Source: an uncultured Gammaproteobacteria bacterium (lineage in GTDB: Bacteria; Pseudomonadota; Gammaproteobacteria; Pseudomonadales; Pseudohongiellaceae). From it: DNA of 48,727 bases. This document shows positions 10,036 to 18,921 of the stretch, piece by piece. The notes beneath the pieces were generated by a model. That model worked only from the letters and a program-made list of their open reading frames with translations. It was not told the DNA's origin and did not search any database. The stretch's first letter is position 1. Every line of letters starts with the position of its first letter. The DNA is taken from NCBI GenBank assembly GCA_913060695.1, contig CAJXUA010000023.1, positions 1 through 48,727 on the forward strand. Reading direction: 5' to 3'. A program made the position numbers and the translations under genes.

Positions 10036-11597
10036 AGTATGTAGTTCTTGTCGTTACATTGATTCTGCTACTGGGCTGTATTTCTATGACTTACGCCCAG
10101 TCGCAGCAAGTCAGGGTGGCTGTGGAGGGCACGGCACAGGGGCAGTATCGGGCCAATGTGTACTATCGGTCCTCGGACGGGCGCAAGACTACTGGCCTTG
10201 GCATTCGGGTGCATTATCAAGACAGCATTATCCGAGTGACCAGCACCAGTGATGTACTGGCGAATAGCACTGGCCTACAGGATCAAGTAGATCAAACGAA
10301 TTATGATCAGGATATTGCTACTAACCGATTCCTGAACGCAGCTTGGTTCGATTTGAACGGCAATTGGCCTTCAATTAGTGATGCTGAAGTACGCTTATTC
10401 AGCATCAACTTTGAACTGCGTAACCCGCAAAATTCACAGCAGGTGCTTTTTAACCTTAGCTCAGTGTCTACCGCGAGCGGTTACGAATTGAGTGCTACTA
10501 ACTACCGTTCAAATCTAGTCAGTGAACCGCAACAACAAGACGGGAGCCACGAAGCGCTTCGTCAACAAACAACAGCAACTGTGCGTGCTGGTATTGCAAA
10601 TTTCTCGTCGTCAATCGATATAGAGTCAGACACTCAAGTACGAGAACTTTTGAGTCAGAATTCTGCTGCTTTTAGATTCGCCCTAGATGCCTCGCAAAAA
10701 CTCTCATCGGATTGGTCGCCAGACGCCGTTGCGTTGGAGGCGGCCATGAAAGAGCGCGGCCTACCTGTCCAGTTAGCTCCTCTACTCGCACAACTGTTAG
10801 GAAAAGCACTTGCCCTCGATTCTGTCAACATCGGGGAAGGGAGTGCTGCTGGGGTCTTACGGGATGCCTTAGGTAGTGCAGCAGATCTACGTCAGGACGC
10901 GTTGACGGCAACTCTGGACATTACTCTGCCCGGTGAACGTTATCAGGGCATGGTGTCTGCTGTGCGAGTGGTCAGTGACCTGCTGCCTACCGGCCTGCGT
11001 TTTCTGCCGGACGGACAGGCAGTGCTTGTCCATCAGGGCTATGCCTTTGAGATTGCGCCAGTAGTCACAGATCTACCAGGCTTCGTGGCGCTCGTCGAGA
11101 ACGCGGGCTTCGATATGACACTACGCGATGACGGGGCAATAGACCTCGATCTCGGTGGAGGAGAGCATTTCGTAGGCGTAGTGGCCTACGACAACCTAAT
11201 TGGGTCTACGGGCGCATGTGGCGATATGGATATCGCCGCGCCTGCGGGCCCAATCAACTCACCTAGCTATACCTTCACTGTTCGCTGTGCCAATGGTGCA
11301 CAGCAACGCATCGTGCCCTACGTGCATGACAACGCCTTCTATCAAGCCATGGCCGATCTCGGCAACGCAGTGACAACCGATCGCAATACTGGGGTGGTCT
11401 CTATCGAGGGCATGGGCATGTACAAACCCAGTTATTTTGTGAGCCCACTTACGCCTAGTGAGAGTGAATATTTGGCTGCGAATAAAAATAGCAAAGGGGT
11501 GTCGATTCGTTACTCCGATGTGAATAGCGATGGGGAAGAGGATATTGTTCTGCTCACGTCAGTGGGCGCACAACTAATATACCGAGTGCTGCCTTAG
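10032..11597 (+). CDS. Secreted cohesin-like domain plus shared C-terminal domain
   Basis: This 521-aa protein starts at GTG 10032, overlapping the preceding stop by GTGA, so translation is probably coupled. It has a signal peptide (cleavage after TYA near residue 22) and a cohesin-like domain (~25-160) with TTGLGIRVHY and AWFDLNGNWP; the acidic loop is degenerate here (ATNRF replaces the usual PxTD). Residues ~175-521 align along their whole length with the C-terminus of the preceding 1698-aa protein. Shared marks are FDMTLRDDG, FVGVVAYDN, RCANGAQQRIVPYVHD, VTTDRNTG and YKPSYF, with a final DVNSDGEEDI calcium-loop-like motif. It is thus a version of its neighbour without the eight cadherin-like repeats. 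It may be the other half of a pair that assembles on the surface; function unknown. Confidence 0.87.
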   Translation: MKYVVLVVTLILLLGCISMTYAQSQQVRVAVEGTAQGQYRANVYYRSSDGRKTTGLGIRVHYQDSIIRVTSTSDVLANSTGLQDQVDQTNYDQDIATNRFLNAAWFDLNGNWPSISDAEVRLFSINFELRNPQNSQQVLFNLSSVSTASGYELSATNYRSNLVSEPQQQDGSHEALRQQTTATVRAGIANFSSSIDIESDTQVRELLSQNSAAFRFALDASQKLSSDWSPDAVALEAAMKERGLPVQLAPLLAQLLGKALALDSVNIGEGSAAGVLRDALGSAADLRQDALTATLDITLPGERYQGMVSAVRVVSDLLPTGLRFLPDGQAVLVHQGYAFEIAPVVTDLPGFVALVENAGFDMTLRDDGAIDLDLGGGEHFVGVVAYDNLIGSTGACGDMDIAAPAGPINSPSYTFTVRCANGAQQRIVPYVHDNAFYQAMADLGNAVTTDRNTGVVSIEGMGMYKPSYFVSPLTPSESEYLAANKNSKGVSIRYSDVNSDGEEDIVLLTSVGAQLIYRVLP

Positions 11598-11635
11598 ATT
11601 AGCTCCTATGAACGTGTGTACTTGAGAAGGGATAG

Positions 11636-11659
11636 CGCCGCGTAATATCGATTACGGCG
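11636..11659 (+). promoter_or_regulatory. Imperfect hairpin before the ligase-like gene
   Basis: The 62-bp gap between the secreted protein and the ligase-like gene contains CGCC-(GC)-GTAAT / ATTAC-GGCG with a 4-nt loop, ending 6 nt before the likely ATG at 11666. It could modulate translation of the ligase-like gene relative to its abundant neighbours. There is no T-run, so it is not a classic terminator. The regulatory role is speculative. Confidence 0.3.
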
Positions 11660-11665
11660 TTGATT

Positions 11666-12943
11666 ATGAAAGCAAATATAAAAAATAATATTATTGTTTC
11701 GAGGAAAGAGAATACCTCAGTTGCGGCATTGGCTGTCGCGGCGTATTTCCTGACGTTCAGTGTCGACTCGTCAGTAGATGTTTCATTATTGGTTCTAATG
11801 GCGGGGGCAGTGTGGATGCAATTCGCTGGAAATTCTCGCAAGGTGAAATTCAATTCGATTGATGCGCTTGTTATTGGTTTCGTCATAGTGCTTTTGTTTT
11901 GCGCTCTCCTTTCAGAGAGCATAGAGAAAAGCTTCATTCTGAGTGCCGCGTTTGTACCTGCACTTTTACTCTATTACCTGATTCGACATTGCCGAGGAGA
12001 TTCAGACATCAATGTTGTGATCTTGTCATTGCTTATTCAGGTAATGGGGCTCGCTGCGCTATCTGTGTATAGGACTACAGTTGACGATCTTCTTCCTGCA
12101 GACATAGTTAGGCAGATCGGTAGCCATATTCTGATAGTGCCAAATGATGTCGTGCTTTTTGTCCTTTCAATTCCGTTGTTCTTAGCGTTGCACGAAACCT
12201 CTAGGAATCGTGCGATATCGGCTGCGGTAGGGTTATCCATAATACTAATTGCAGTGGCGGTCATCAGCTTACAGAGTCGACTAGCAGTGCTGACAGGTGG
12301 TTTGAGTATTTCGTGTTACTACTTATCTAGGTCACGAAGTATTTCTGCCATGTCCATTTTAAGCGTTCTTGCAGTAATAGTGTTGATCGATTCATTTTTT
12401 GAGTTCGCCTTGATTCAGAAAATTCTTAGCTTTAGTGATAGTCGCCTACCACTTTGGTATGCCGCATGGGAAATGTTCAAGGAAAAGCAATTCGTTGGGT
12501 TCGGCCCGCATACCTACGGTGATTTCTCCCAGGCCTATTTTGTCTTCGAAGGCTTCGCAGAAAATATTGTCGTTGATCATCGGCACACCCCATGGCCGCA
12601 CAGTCTCTATCTTGAATTATTAGCTGAGTATGGTTTGCTCGGTTTCTCGGCCTTCTTGGCGATCGTTGCAGCGGTCTCCAGGCAGCTAATAAGAAGAGTG
12701 CCTAAACAGGATGATGATTGGCAGGCAGTTAATTCTGGTCTTTTAGCGGCATTTACAGGGTTCCTGTTTGCAGCTTTCTTCGAGCTAACCTTGCTTCGTT
12801 TGTGGGTGGTGGTCTTCATGTTTGCGCTGTTGGGCTTTAGCGCCTTGATGCTCGAGCAAGGAATTCCCGCAAAAGATAAAGAGAACTCGATTAGAAAACC
12901 TCTAAAAATTAAAAATAGATCACGCACTGTGAGTAGCGTTTAA
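11666..12943 (+). CDS. O-antigen ligase/polymerase-family (Wzy_C/WaaL/PglL-like) membrane protein
   Basis: This ~425-aa protein has about ten hydrophobic spans. It carries the family's large periplasmic loop signature: SRLPLWYAAWEMFKEKQFVG followed by GFGPHTYGDF, then PHSLYLELLAEYGLLG. The family transfers or polymerises lipid-linked glycans at the periplasmic face, either onto lipid A (WaaL), into O-antigen (Wzy) or onto proteins (PglL/TfpO). Sequence alone does not separate these. No other polysaccharide gene is in the window; it sits between exported-giant genes, 68 bp after one and 15 bp before the next. That favours a role tied to those proteins. I prefer ATG 11666 to an upstream in-frame TTG at 11660, as neither has a strong ribosome site. 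The C-terminus is a short basic cytoplasmic tail. Confidence 0.8.
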   Translation: MKANIKNNIIVSRKENTSVAALAVAAYFLTFSVDSSVDVSLLVLMAGAVWMQFAGNSRKVKFNSIDALVIGFVIVLLFCALLSESIEKSFILSAAFVPALLLYYLIRHCRGDSDINVVILSLLIQVMGLAALSVYRTTVDDLLPADIVRQIGSHILIVPNDVVLFVLSIPLFLALHETSRNRAISAAVGLSIILIAVAVISLQSRLAVLTGGLSISCYYLSRSRSISAMSILSVLAVIVLIDSFFEFALIQKILSFSDSRLPLWYAAWEMFKEKQFVGFGPHTYGDFSQAYFVFEGFAENIVVDHRHTPWPHSLYLELLAEYGLLGFSAFLAIVAAVSRQLIRRVPKQDDDWQAVNSGLLAAFTGFLFAAFFELTLLRLWVVVFMFALLGFSALMLEQGIPAKDKENSIRKPLKIKNRSRTVSSV

Positions 12944-12958
12944 CGCGAGGGACTAAAA

Positions 12959-15900
12959 ATGCGTCAGCTTATTGGGTCACTAAAGATATTGTTCATGGTG
13001 CTGAGTTTAGGAGTGCTTTTTTTGTTTCCGCAATGGAAGCAGGTGATGGCCTCTGCTGGCATTTATGATACGCCAGAAGAAGAGTTGGCGGCCCAGCACT
13101 TTGCGCTAACGGTTTTCTATGAGGCGACGGGCGGCGACAATTGGACAAATAAGACTGGCTGGTTAGGCGAGGCGGGGACCGAGTGTAGTTGGTACGGTAT
13201 TTCTTGTTCTGGTCAGAAAGTTACAAGCATCAGTTTTCCAATCTCTGTAGTGAATAATATGCCGGTTGGCAATAATTTGTCGGGAGTTATTCCCTCCGAA
13301 CTTGGAATCCTGTCTGAGTTAACGACAATTTACCTCCCATGGAATCATATAGGCGGAACTATTCCAGAAGCAATTTGGAGTCTGACGAATCTCACATTTC
13401 TAGATTTGCAGAGTAATCAGCTCTCTGGGGTGATATCGGGCAACATTGGTAATTTGACTAATCTTATCCAGCTGAGTCTTAGTGGAAATGCCTTTTCTGG
13501 TGCTATTCCTGATGAACTATGGCAACTTTCAGCCCTGTATAGTTTGTACTTGTCCAACAACTCTCTGAGTGGAATTATTCCGTCGGCGATTGGGAATCTG
13601 ACGAAGCTAACTCACCTGGATCTAGGTTCAAATAGCCTGTCAGGCACAATCCCAGATGAGCTTTGGCAACTTACAACTTTGAATAGTTTGTATCTGTATA
13701 GCAACGGACTTAGCGGACCGATCTCGTCGGAGATTGGCAATCTAGTAAATTTATCGAATCTTGGCCTATGGTCCAATCAATTTTCTGGAGTCATTCCCGC
13801 GTCTCTAGGTTCATTGAGTCAGTTGCGACAACTTGAACTAGGTTCGAATCAACTCTCCGGGCAGATCCCTATGTCACTTGGCGGGCTAAGTTTTTTAGAA
13901 CGACTTAGTGTCCATAGTAATCAACTAAGTGGCCCCATCCCTGTCGAATTGACTCAACTCTCCACTCTGAAATATCTCAATTTGCAGAATAATTTGCTGA
14001 CGGGACTAGTCCCCGAAGGTTTGGCAGATCTGCCGCTGTTAACTTCTTTTAATACCTCAGGAAACCCTGGTCTATTGTCACCGCTGGCCGTACCGGCCGA
14101 GCGCTCTGCACTAATTGCGTTCTATAACGCACTGGGGGGAGACAACTGGACCAATAATAGCGGTTGGCTAGGGGAGTCAGGGACCGAATGTAACTGGTAC
14201 GGCATCACATGCACAAACCGACGTGTTACTGGCATTTACTTTCCTACAACAATAGTCAATGGAGTGGATGTAGGCAATAACTTGATAGGCACGTTCCCTT
14301 CCGATATTGGAGTGTTCTCTGAGTTGCGTACAATTGGTTTTCGTAGCAATCAGATAGTGGGGGATATACCAGATACCCTGTGGAATCTAACAAATCTGAC
14401 ATCTCTCGATTTGCATCGCAATGGGATTTCCGGAATGATATCCAGTAGCGTAGGGGGTCTGTCAAACTTGACTTATTTGAATCTTGGCTTGAATTCTCTT
14501 TCTGGCACTATCCCTGATGAACTTTGGCAATTAACCTCACTAAGTTCTTTATATCTATACGGAAACTCACTGAGTGGAACGATCTCTTCAGAGATCGGGA
14601 ATCTAATCAATTTAAGATATCTCACTTTATCGTCCAATCAATTCTCCGGTGCTATTCCTAGTATATTGGGTTCATTGAACCAGCTTCGACAAATTGAGCT
14701 AGGTTCGAATCAACTCTCTGGACAGATTCCACGTGAGCTTGGAAGCTTAAGCTTGTTAGAAAATCTTAGCGTCTACAGTAATCAACTCAGCGGGTCTATT
14801 CCTGTCGAATTACTTCAGCTTACGGCACTGAGAAATCTAAATTTGCAGAATAATTTGTTGACCGGTCTAGTCCCTGAAGGTTTGGCAGATCTGCCACTTT
14901 TAACTTCATTCTATACTTCAGGAAATCCTGGTTTATTGTCACCGCTGGCCGTACCGGCCGAGCGAGCTGCACTAATTGCGTTCTACAACGCACTGGGGGG
15001 AGACAACTGGACCAACAACAGCGGCTGGCTCGGGGAGTCAGGTACCGAATGTAGCTGGTATGGTATCTCGTGCGGTAATGGTCGAATTACTGGTATTAAT
15101 TTTCCGAGCACATTTGTAAATGGCGTTTTGGTAGGCAATAACTTGGTAGGTTCTATCCCTGCGGAGATAGGCGTGTTCACTGAGTTAACATACCTTAGTT
15201 TAAACAGCAATCAAATAAGTGGAAATATTCCAGATACACTTTGGAATTTGACCAATCTTACATTTCTGAATCTGTCTGGTAATCAACTCGCTGGATTAGT
15301 ATCAAGTAGCATTGGTAATTTGACGAAGCTTACTTACCTGAATATTGGCACGAACTCTCTTTCTGGCACTATCCCGGATGATCTCTGGAATCTGTCTAGT
15401 CTGACATCACTTTATTTAGCAGATAATCAGCTCACTGGGACAATTTCGACGAGTATCGGGAATCTTACGAAATTGACTAACCTGAATCTTGGCTCGAATG
15501 CCCTTTCAGGAACTATTCCAGATCAGTTATGGCAACTCACCTCTTTAAGTAGTTTGTATATGTATAGCAATACTCTAACTGGAGCGATCTCGTCGAATAT
15601 AGGGAATCTAGTAAATCTCCGCTATCTCGGCTTATGGTCCAATCAGTTTTCTGGAGTGATACCTGTATCCCTAGGCTCCTTGAGTCAGCTAAGACATCTT
15701 GAACTAGGTTTGAATCAACTCTCCGGGCAGATTCCTAGTGAGCTTGGTGGCTTAAGTCTGTTAGAAAGCCTTGGTCTCTATAGTAATCAACTCAGCGGCT
15801 CTATTCCTGTTGAATTGCTTCAGCTCACTGCACTGAGAAATCTAAATTTGCAGAATAATTTACTAACGGGTCAGGTTCCTGAAGGCTTGGCAGATCTGCC

Positions 15901-18814
15901 GTTGTTAACTACTTTTAATACCTCGGGAAACCCTGGTCTATTGTCACCGCTGGCTGTACCGGCAGAACGCGCCGCTCTCATTGCATTCTATAACGCGCTG
16001 GGCGGAGACAACTGGACCAATAAAAGCGGCTGGCTCGGTGAGTCGGGCACTGAATGTAGCTGGTATGGTATTTCCTGCAGCAATGGCCGTGTTACTGGTA
16101 TTAGTTTTCCCAACTCCTTAGTCAATGGAGTGGTGGTAGGCAATAACTTGATCGGTTCTATACCTGTCGAGATTGGCGTGTTTTCTGAGTTAAGATCAAT
16201 TAGCCTCGCATCAAATCAAATTAGTGGAACAATTCCAGAGGCGCTTTGGAGCCTGACGAACCTGACATCTCTCCATATGTACGATAATCAACTCTCTGGG
16301 GCAATTTCGAGCAGTATAGGCAATCTTACGAAGTTGTCGTTTTTGAATCTGGGTTCGAATAACCTTTCAGGCACAATCCCAGATGAGCTATGGCAGCTTA
16401 GTTCGTTAACTGGTTTGTATCTGTACAGCAATGGATTTAGCGGAACTATCTCGCCGGCGATTGGGGATCTAGTTAACCTGCAGAGTCTTGGTCTATCGTC
16501 CAATCAATTTTCTGGGGTCATTCCCGCATCCTTAGGTTCCTTGAGTCAGTTGCGACAACTTCAATTAGGTTCGAATCAACTCTCCGGGCAGATTCCAACT
16601 GAACTCGGTGGGCTAAGTTTGTTAGAAGAACTTAGTGTCTTTAGTAATCAACTGAGCGGCTCCATTCCTGTCGAATTGCTTCAGCTTACGGCGCTGAAAA
16701 GTCTCAATTTGCACAATAATTTGCTGACCGGTGTAGTTCCAGCTGGTTTGGCAGATTTGCCGTTGTTAACTACTTTTAATACGTCAGGGAACCCTGGTTT
16801 ATCGGCTCCGCTGGCAGTGCCGGCTGAACGCGCAGCGCTGATTGCGTTCTATAATGCACTGGGTGGTGACAACTGGATCAATAATAGCGGCTGGCTTGGG
16901 GAGTCTGGTACCGAATGTAGTTGGTATGGAATCTCGTGCAGCAATGGCCGTGTAAATATCATTAACTTTCCCTCATCGGTCGTAGATGGTGTGCCTACAG
17001 GTAATAACTTGGTTGGCTCTATCCCTGCCGAGATAGGTGTGTTTACTGGGTTAAACGTGCTGGTTCTCGGTAATAATCAAATCTCCGGCGCCATCCCAGA
17101 TGAACTATGGCAACTTACCTCTTTGAATGCTTTGTACTTGTATGACAACGCTCTAAGCGGAACGATCTCGTCCGAAATAGGTAATCTGACGAATCTAAGC
17201 ACTCTGAGCCTAAGTTTGAATTCCCTTTCTGGTTTTATACCAATGGAAATTGGGAATCTAACAAAACTGCGTTCCTTGGGTCTTAGTTCAAATACCTTTT
17301 CCGGCACAATTCCAGATGAACTATGGCAACTCACTTCATTAAGGTTCATGTACCTCTACGGCAATGCTTTTTCTGGGACTATTCCCACGGAGCTTTGGAA
17401 TCTTACGGATTTGATATATATCAACCTGCGAAACAATCAATTTACTGGTGGAATTTCCGGTGTTGGTCTTGAGAATATGACTAACTTAACAACACTTGAT
17501 CTGTCATTTAACCAGCTAACAGGCACATTGCCATCCTCACTTGGTGCATTGGACGCGCTCCAATATTTATCTGTAGCAGGCAACGAGTTTAGTGGGGTTG
17601 TCCCGGCCAGTATTGCCAATCTGAGTAATCTGAATGAGTTGTATTTGTTCGATAATCAGTTTCAAAAGCCTTATCCCTCGCAGATACTCGCGCTGGAATC
17701 GCTGTTAGAGATTGATGCTCTGCGCGCCCTTTACCATGCGGCCGGAGGTGAAGATTGGAGCACGAGTTGGCTTACGGGCACCTATACAACACGCTGCACG
17801 ACATGGTTTGGAGTGACTTGCGACAACGAAGGTTATGTTACTTCGCTAGATTTATCCGATAACAATCTAGTTGGCACTTTACCTGTTGAACTTGGGCAAT
17901 TGACAAGGTTGCAGTCACTTAATGTATCCGATAATCAACTGACGGGAACAGTGCCGGATGTCTTCGCATCAGGTGTCGCGATTAACATTGAGAACACCCA
18001 ACTTGATAGTGGTGGCGAAGACTTGCCTAGTCAGATCGTTTACTTAAGTGGGAATCCCGTTTTCAGACTTGGGGCTCAGAATACCTTATCTTTTTATTAC
18101 GACACATCCGATGCCAGTGCATCGCTAACCGGTTTAGGTATACGAGTGCATATTGATTCAACAAGCATAGATGTCGCCGAGATCAGCAACGTACTGACGA
18201 CAGGGTTCACTGCAATCGATGATAACTGGTTGCCGGATACTAACGACTATGATGAGAATCCTAACACGGATAGCTATGTGACGATCGCGTGGGTAGATAT
18301 CAGTGGTAACTGGCCCGGAACAGTTCCTAAGAAGCTGTTTGATCTGCATCTAACGGCAGATGAATCTGTGACCACGGACGACACTATCTATGTTGGATTT
18401 TCCGCAGTATCTACTACGTCAGGTTACGAGGCAGACCTGCCTCGCATCGCGCTTACGCCAAGCAACCAAAGCCTCGATGTCGATGGCAATGGTAAAGTCG
18501 AGGCATTGACAGATGCATTGATGATTGTACGCAATCTGTTTGGGTTCAGCGGCAATGCCTTGATCGATCGAGCCGTTGCCTCGGATGCTAGCTTTACAAC
18601 TGCGGTACAGATCCAGCAACGACTTAGCGATATGCGACCGATTCTCGATGTCGATGGCAATGGCACCTATGATGCGCTAACGGATGGTTTGCTGATCATT
18701 CGTTATGCGTTTGGTTTCCGTGGCAGTGTCTTAATAAGTAATGCGGTGTCAAACGGATCGACAAGAAATAGCGCAGCGCAGATAGAGGCGTATCTGGCGG
18801 GAATAGTACATTGA
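12959..18814 (+). CDS. Giant secreted plant-type LRR protein with cohesin-like and dockerin-like C-terminus
   Basis: This 1951-aa protein follows a GAGGGA ribosome site. It has a signal peptide (~1-33) and six LRR blocks, each opened by a cap with GGDNWTNxSGWLGExGTEC and CSWYGISC. The repeats are 24-residue plant-type LRRs (LxxLxLxxNxLSGxIPxxLGxL). The sixth block is short and divergent (AAGGEDWSTSWL). The C-terminus carries the cohesin-like domain (~18030-18455; TGLGIRVHI, DENPNTDSY, AWVDISGNWPG) and two dockerin/EF-hand-like repeats (LDVDGNGK ... ALTDALMIVRNLFGF, LDVDGNGT ... ALTDGLLIIRYAFGF). The architecture is parallel to the first gene of the cluster without its PPC-like part. N-x-T/S sequons are abundant in the LRRs. 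It probably mediates protein or glycan binding outside the cell. An REP palindrome follows the stop. Confidence 0.9.
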   Translation: MRQLIGSLKILFMVLSLGVLFLFPQWKQVMASAGIYDTPEEELAAQHFALTVFYEATGGDNWTNKTGWLGEAGTECSWYGISCSGQKVTSISFPISVVNNMPVGNNLSGVIPSELGILSELTTIYLPWNHIGGTIPEAIWSLTNLTFLDLQSNQLSGVISGNIGNLTNLIQLSLSGNAFSGAIPDELWQLSALYSLYLSNNSLSGIIPSAIGNLTKLTHLDLGSNSLSGTIPDELWQLTTLNSLYLYSNGLSGPISSEIGNLVNLSNLGLWSNQFSGVIPASLGSLSQLRQLELGSNQLSGQIPMSLGGLSFLERLSVHSNQLSGPIPVELTQLSTLKYLNLQNNLLTGLVPEGLADLPLLTSFNTSGNPGLLSPLAVPAERSALIAFYNALGGDNWTNNSGWLGESGTECNWYGITCTNRRVTGIYFPTTIVNGVDVGNNLIGTFPSDIGVFSELRTIGFRSNQIVGDIPDTLWNLTNLTSLDLHRNGISGMISSSVGGLSNLTYLNLGLNSLSGTIPDELWQLTSLSSLYLYGNSLSGTISSEIGNLINLRYLTLSSNQFSGAIPSILGSLNQLRQIELGSNQLSGQIPRELGSLSLLENLSVYSNQLSGSIPVELLQLTALRNLNLQNNLLTGLVPEGLADLPLLTSFYTSGNPGLLSPLAVPAERAALIAFYNALGGDNWTNNSGWLGESGTECSWYGISCGNGRITGINFPSTFVNGVLVGNNLVGSIPAEIGVFTELTYLSLNSNQISGNIPDTLWNLTNLTFLNLSGNQLAGLVSSSIGNLTKLTYLNIGTNSLSGTIPDDLWNLSSLTSLYLADNQLTGTISTSIGNLTKLTNLNLGSNALSGTIPDQLWQLTSLSSLYMYSNTLTGAISSNIGNLVNLRYLGLWSNQFSGVIPVSLGSLSQLRHLELGLNQLSGQIPSELGGLSLLESLGLYSNQLSGSIPVELLQLTALRNLNLQNNLLTGQVPEGLADLPLLTTFNTSGNPGLLSPLAVPAERAALIAFYNALGGDNWTNKSGWLGESGTECSWYGISCSNGRVTGISFPNSLVNGVVVGNNLIGSIPVEIGVFSELRSISLASNQISGTIPEALWSLTNLTSLHMYDNQLSGAISSSIGNLTKLSFLNLGSNNLSGTIPDELWQLSSLTGLYLYSNGFSGTISPAIGDLVNLQSLGLSSNQFSGVIPASLGSLSQLRQLQLGSNQLSGQIPTELGGLSLLEELSVFSNQLSGSIPVELLQLTALKSLNLHNNLLTGVVPAGLADLPLLTTFNTSGNPGLSAPLAVPAERAALIAFYNALGGDNWINNSGWLGESGTECSWYGISCSNGRVNIINFPSSVVDGVPTGNNLVGSIPAEIGVFTGLNVLVLGNNQISGAIPDELWQLTSLNALYLYDNALSGTISSEIGNLTNLSTLSLSLNSLSGFIPMEIGNLTKLRSLGLSSNTFSGTIPDELWQLTSLRFMYLYGNAFSGTIPTELWNLTDLIYINLRNNQFTGGISGVGLENMTNLTTLDLSFNQLTGTLPSSLGALDALQYLSVAGNEFSGVVPASIANLSNLNELYLFDNQFQKPYPSQILALESLLEIDALRALYHAAGGEDWSTSWLTGTYTTRCTTWFGVTCDNEGYVTSLDLSDNNLVGTLPVELGQLTRLQSLNVSDNQLTGTVPDVFASGVAINIENTQLDSGGEDLPSQIVYLSGNPVFRLGAQNTLSFYYDTSDASASLTGLGIRVHIDSTSIDVAEISNVLTTGFTAIDDNWLPDTNDYDENPNTDSYVTIAWVDISGNWPGTVPKKLFDLHLTADESVTTDDTIYVGFSAVSTTSGYEADLPRIALTPSNQSLDVDGNGKVEALTDALMIVRNLFGFSGNALIDRAVASDASFTTAVQIQQRLSDMRPILDVDGNGTYDALTDGLLIIRYAFGFRGSVLISNAVSNGSTRNSAAQIEAYLAGIVH
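13115..17728 (+). repeat. LRR super-repeat with alternating 335- and 287-codon modules
   Basis: The conserved FYxALGGDNW cap codons start at 13115, 14120, 14981, 15986 and 16847, giving spacings of 1005, 861, 1005 and 861 bp. The difference of 144 bp equals two 24-residue LRRs. The alternation points to duplication of a two-module unit of 1866 bp. The last divergent cap begins near 17729. Confidence 0.85.
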
Positions 18815-18879
18815 GACTGAGTTGTGGGGCATGGAAGAAATTGGGCATAGGGATGTGCCCACCTTATTCACTGTAAAAC

Positions 18880-18920
18880 GATCAAAGGGGTCGATCAAAG
18901 GGGTCAGAGTAATTTGATCG
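18880..18920. repeat. REP palindrome, convergent junction
   Basis: A direct double of GATCAAAGGGGTC is followed by an inverted arm: GATCAAA (18893-18899) pairs with TTTGATC (18913-18919) around GGGGTCAGAGTAA. It lies between the convergent LRR gene and GFA-like gene. It belongs to the same family as those at 21634 and 26614 and may serve as a bidirectional transcript end. Confidence 0.8.
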
Positions 18921-18921
18921 C

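Noticed and set aside
11666-12943. An O-antigen biosynthesis locus
   Set aside because: No glycosyltransferase, flippase or sugar-nucleotide gene accompanies the ligase-like gene.
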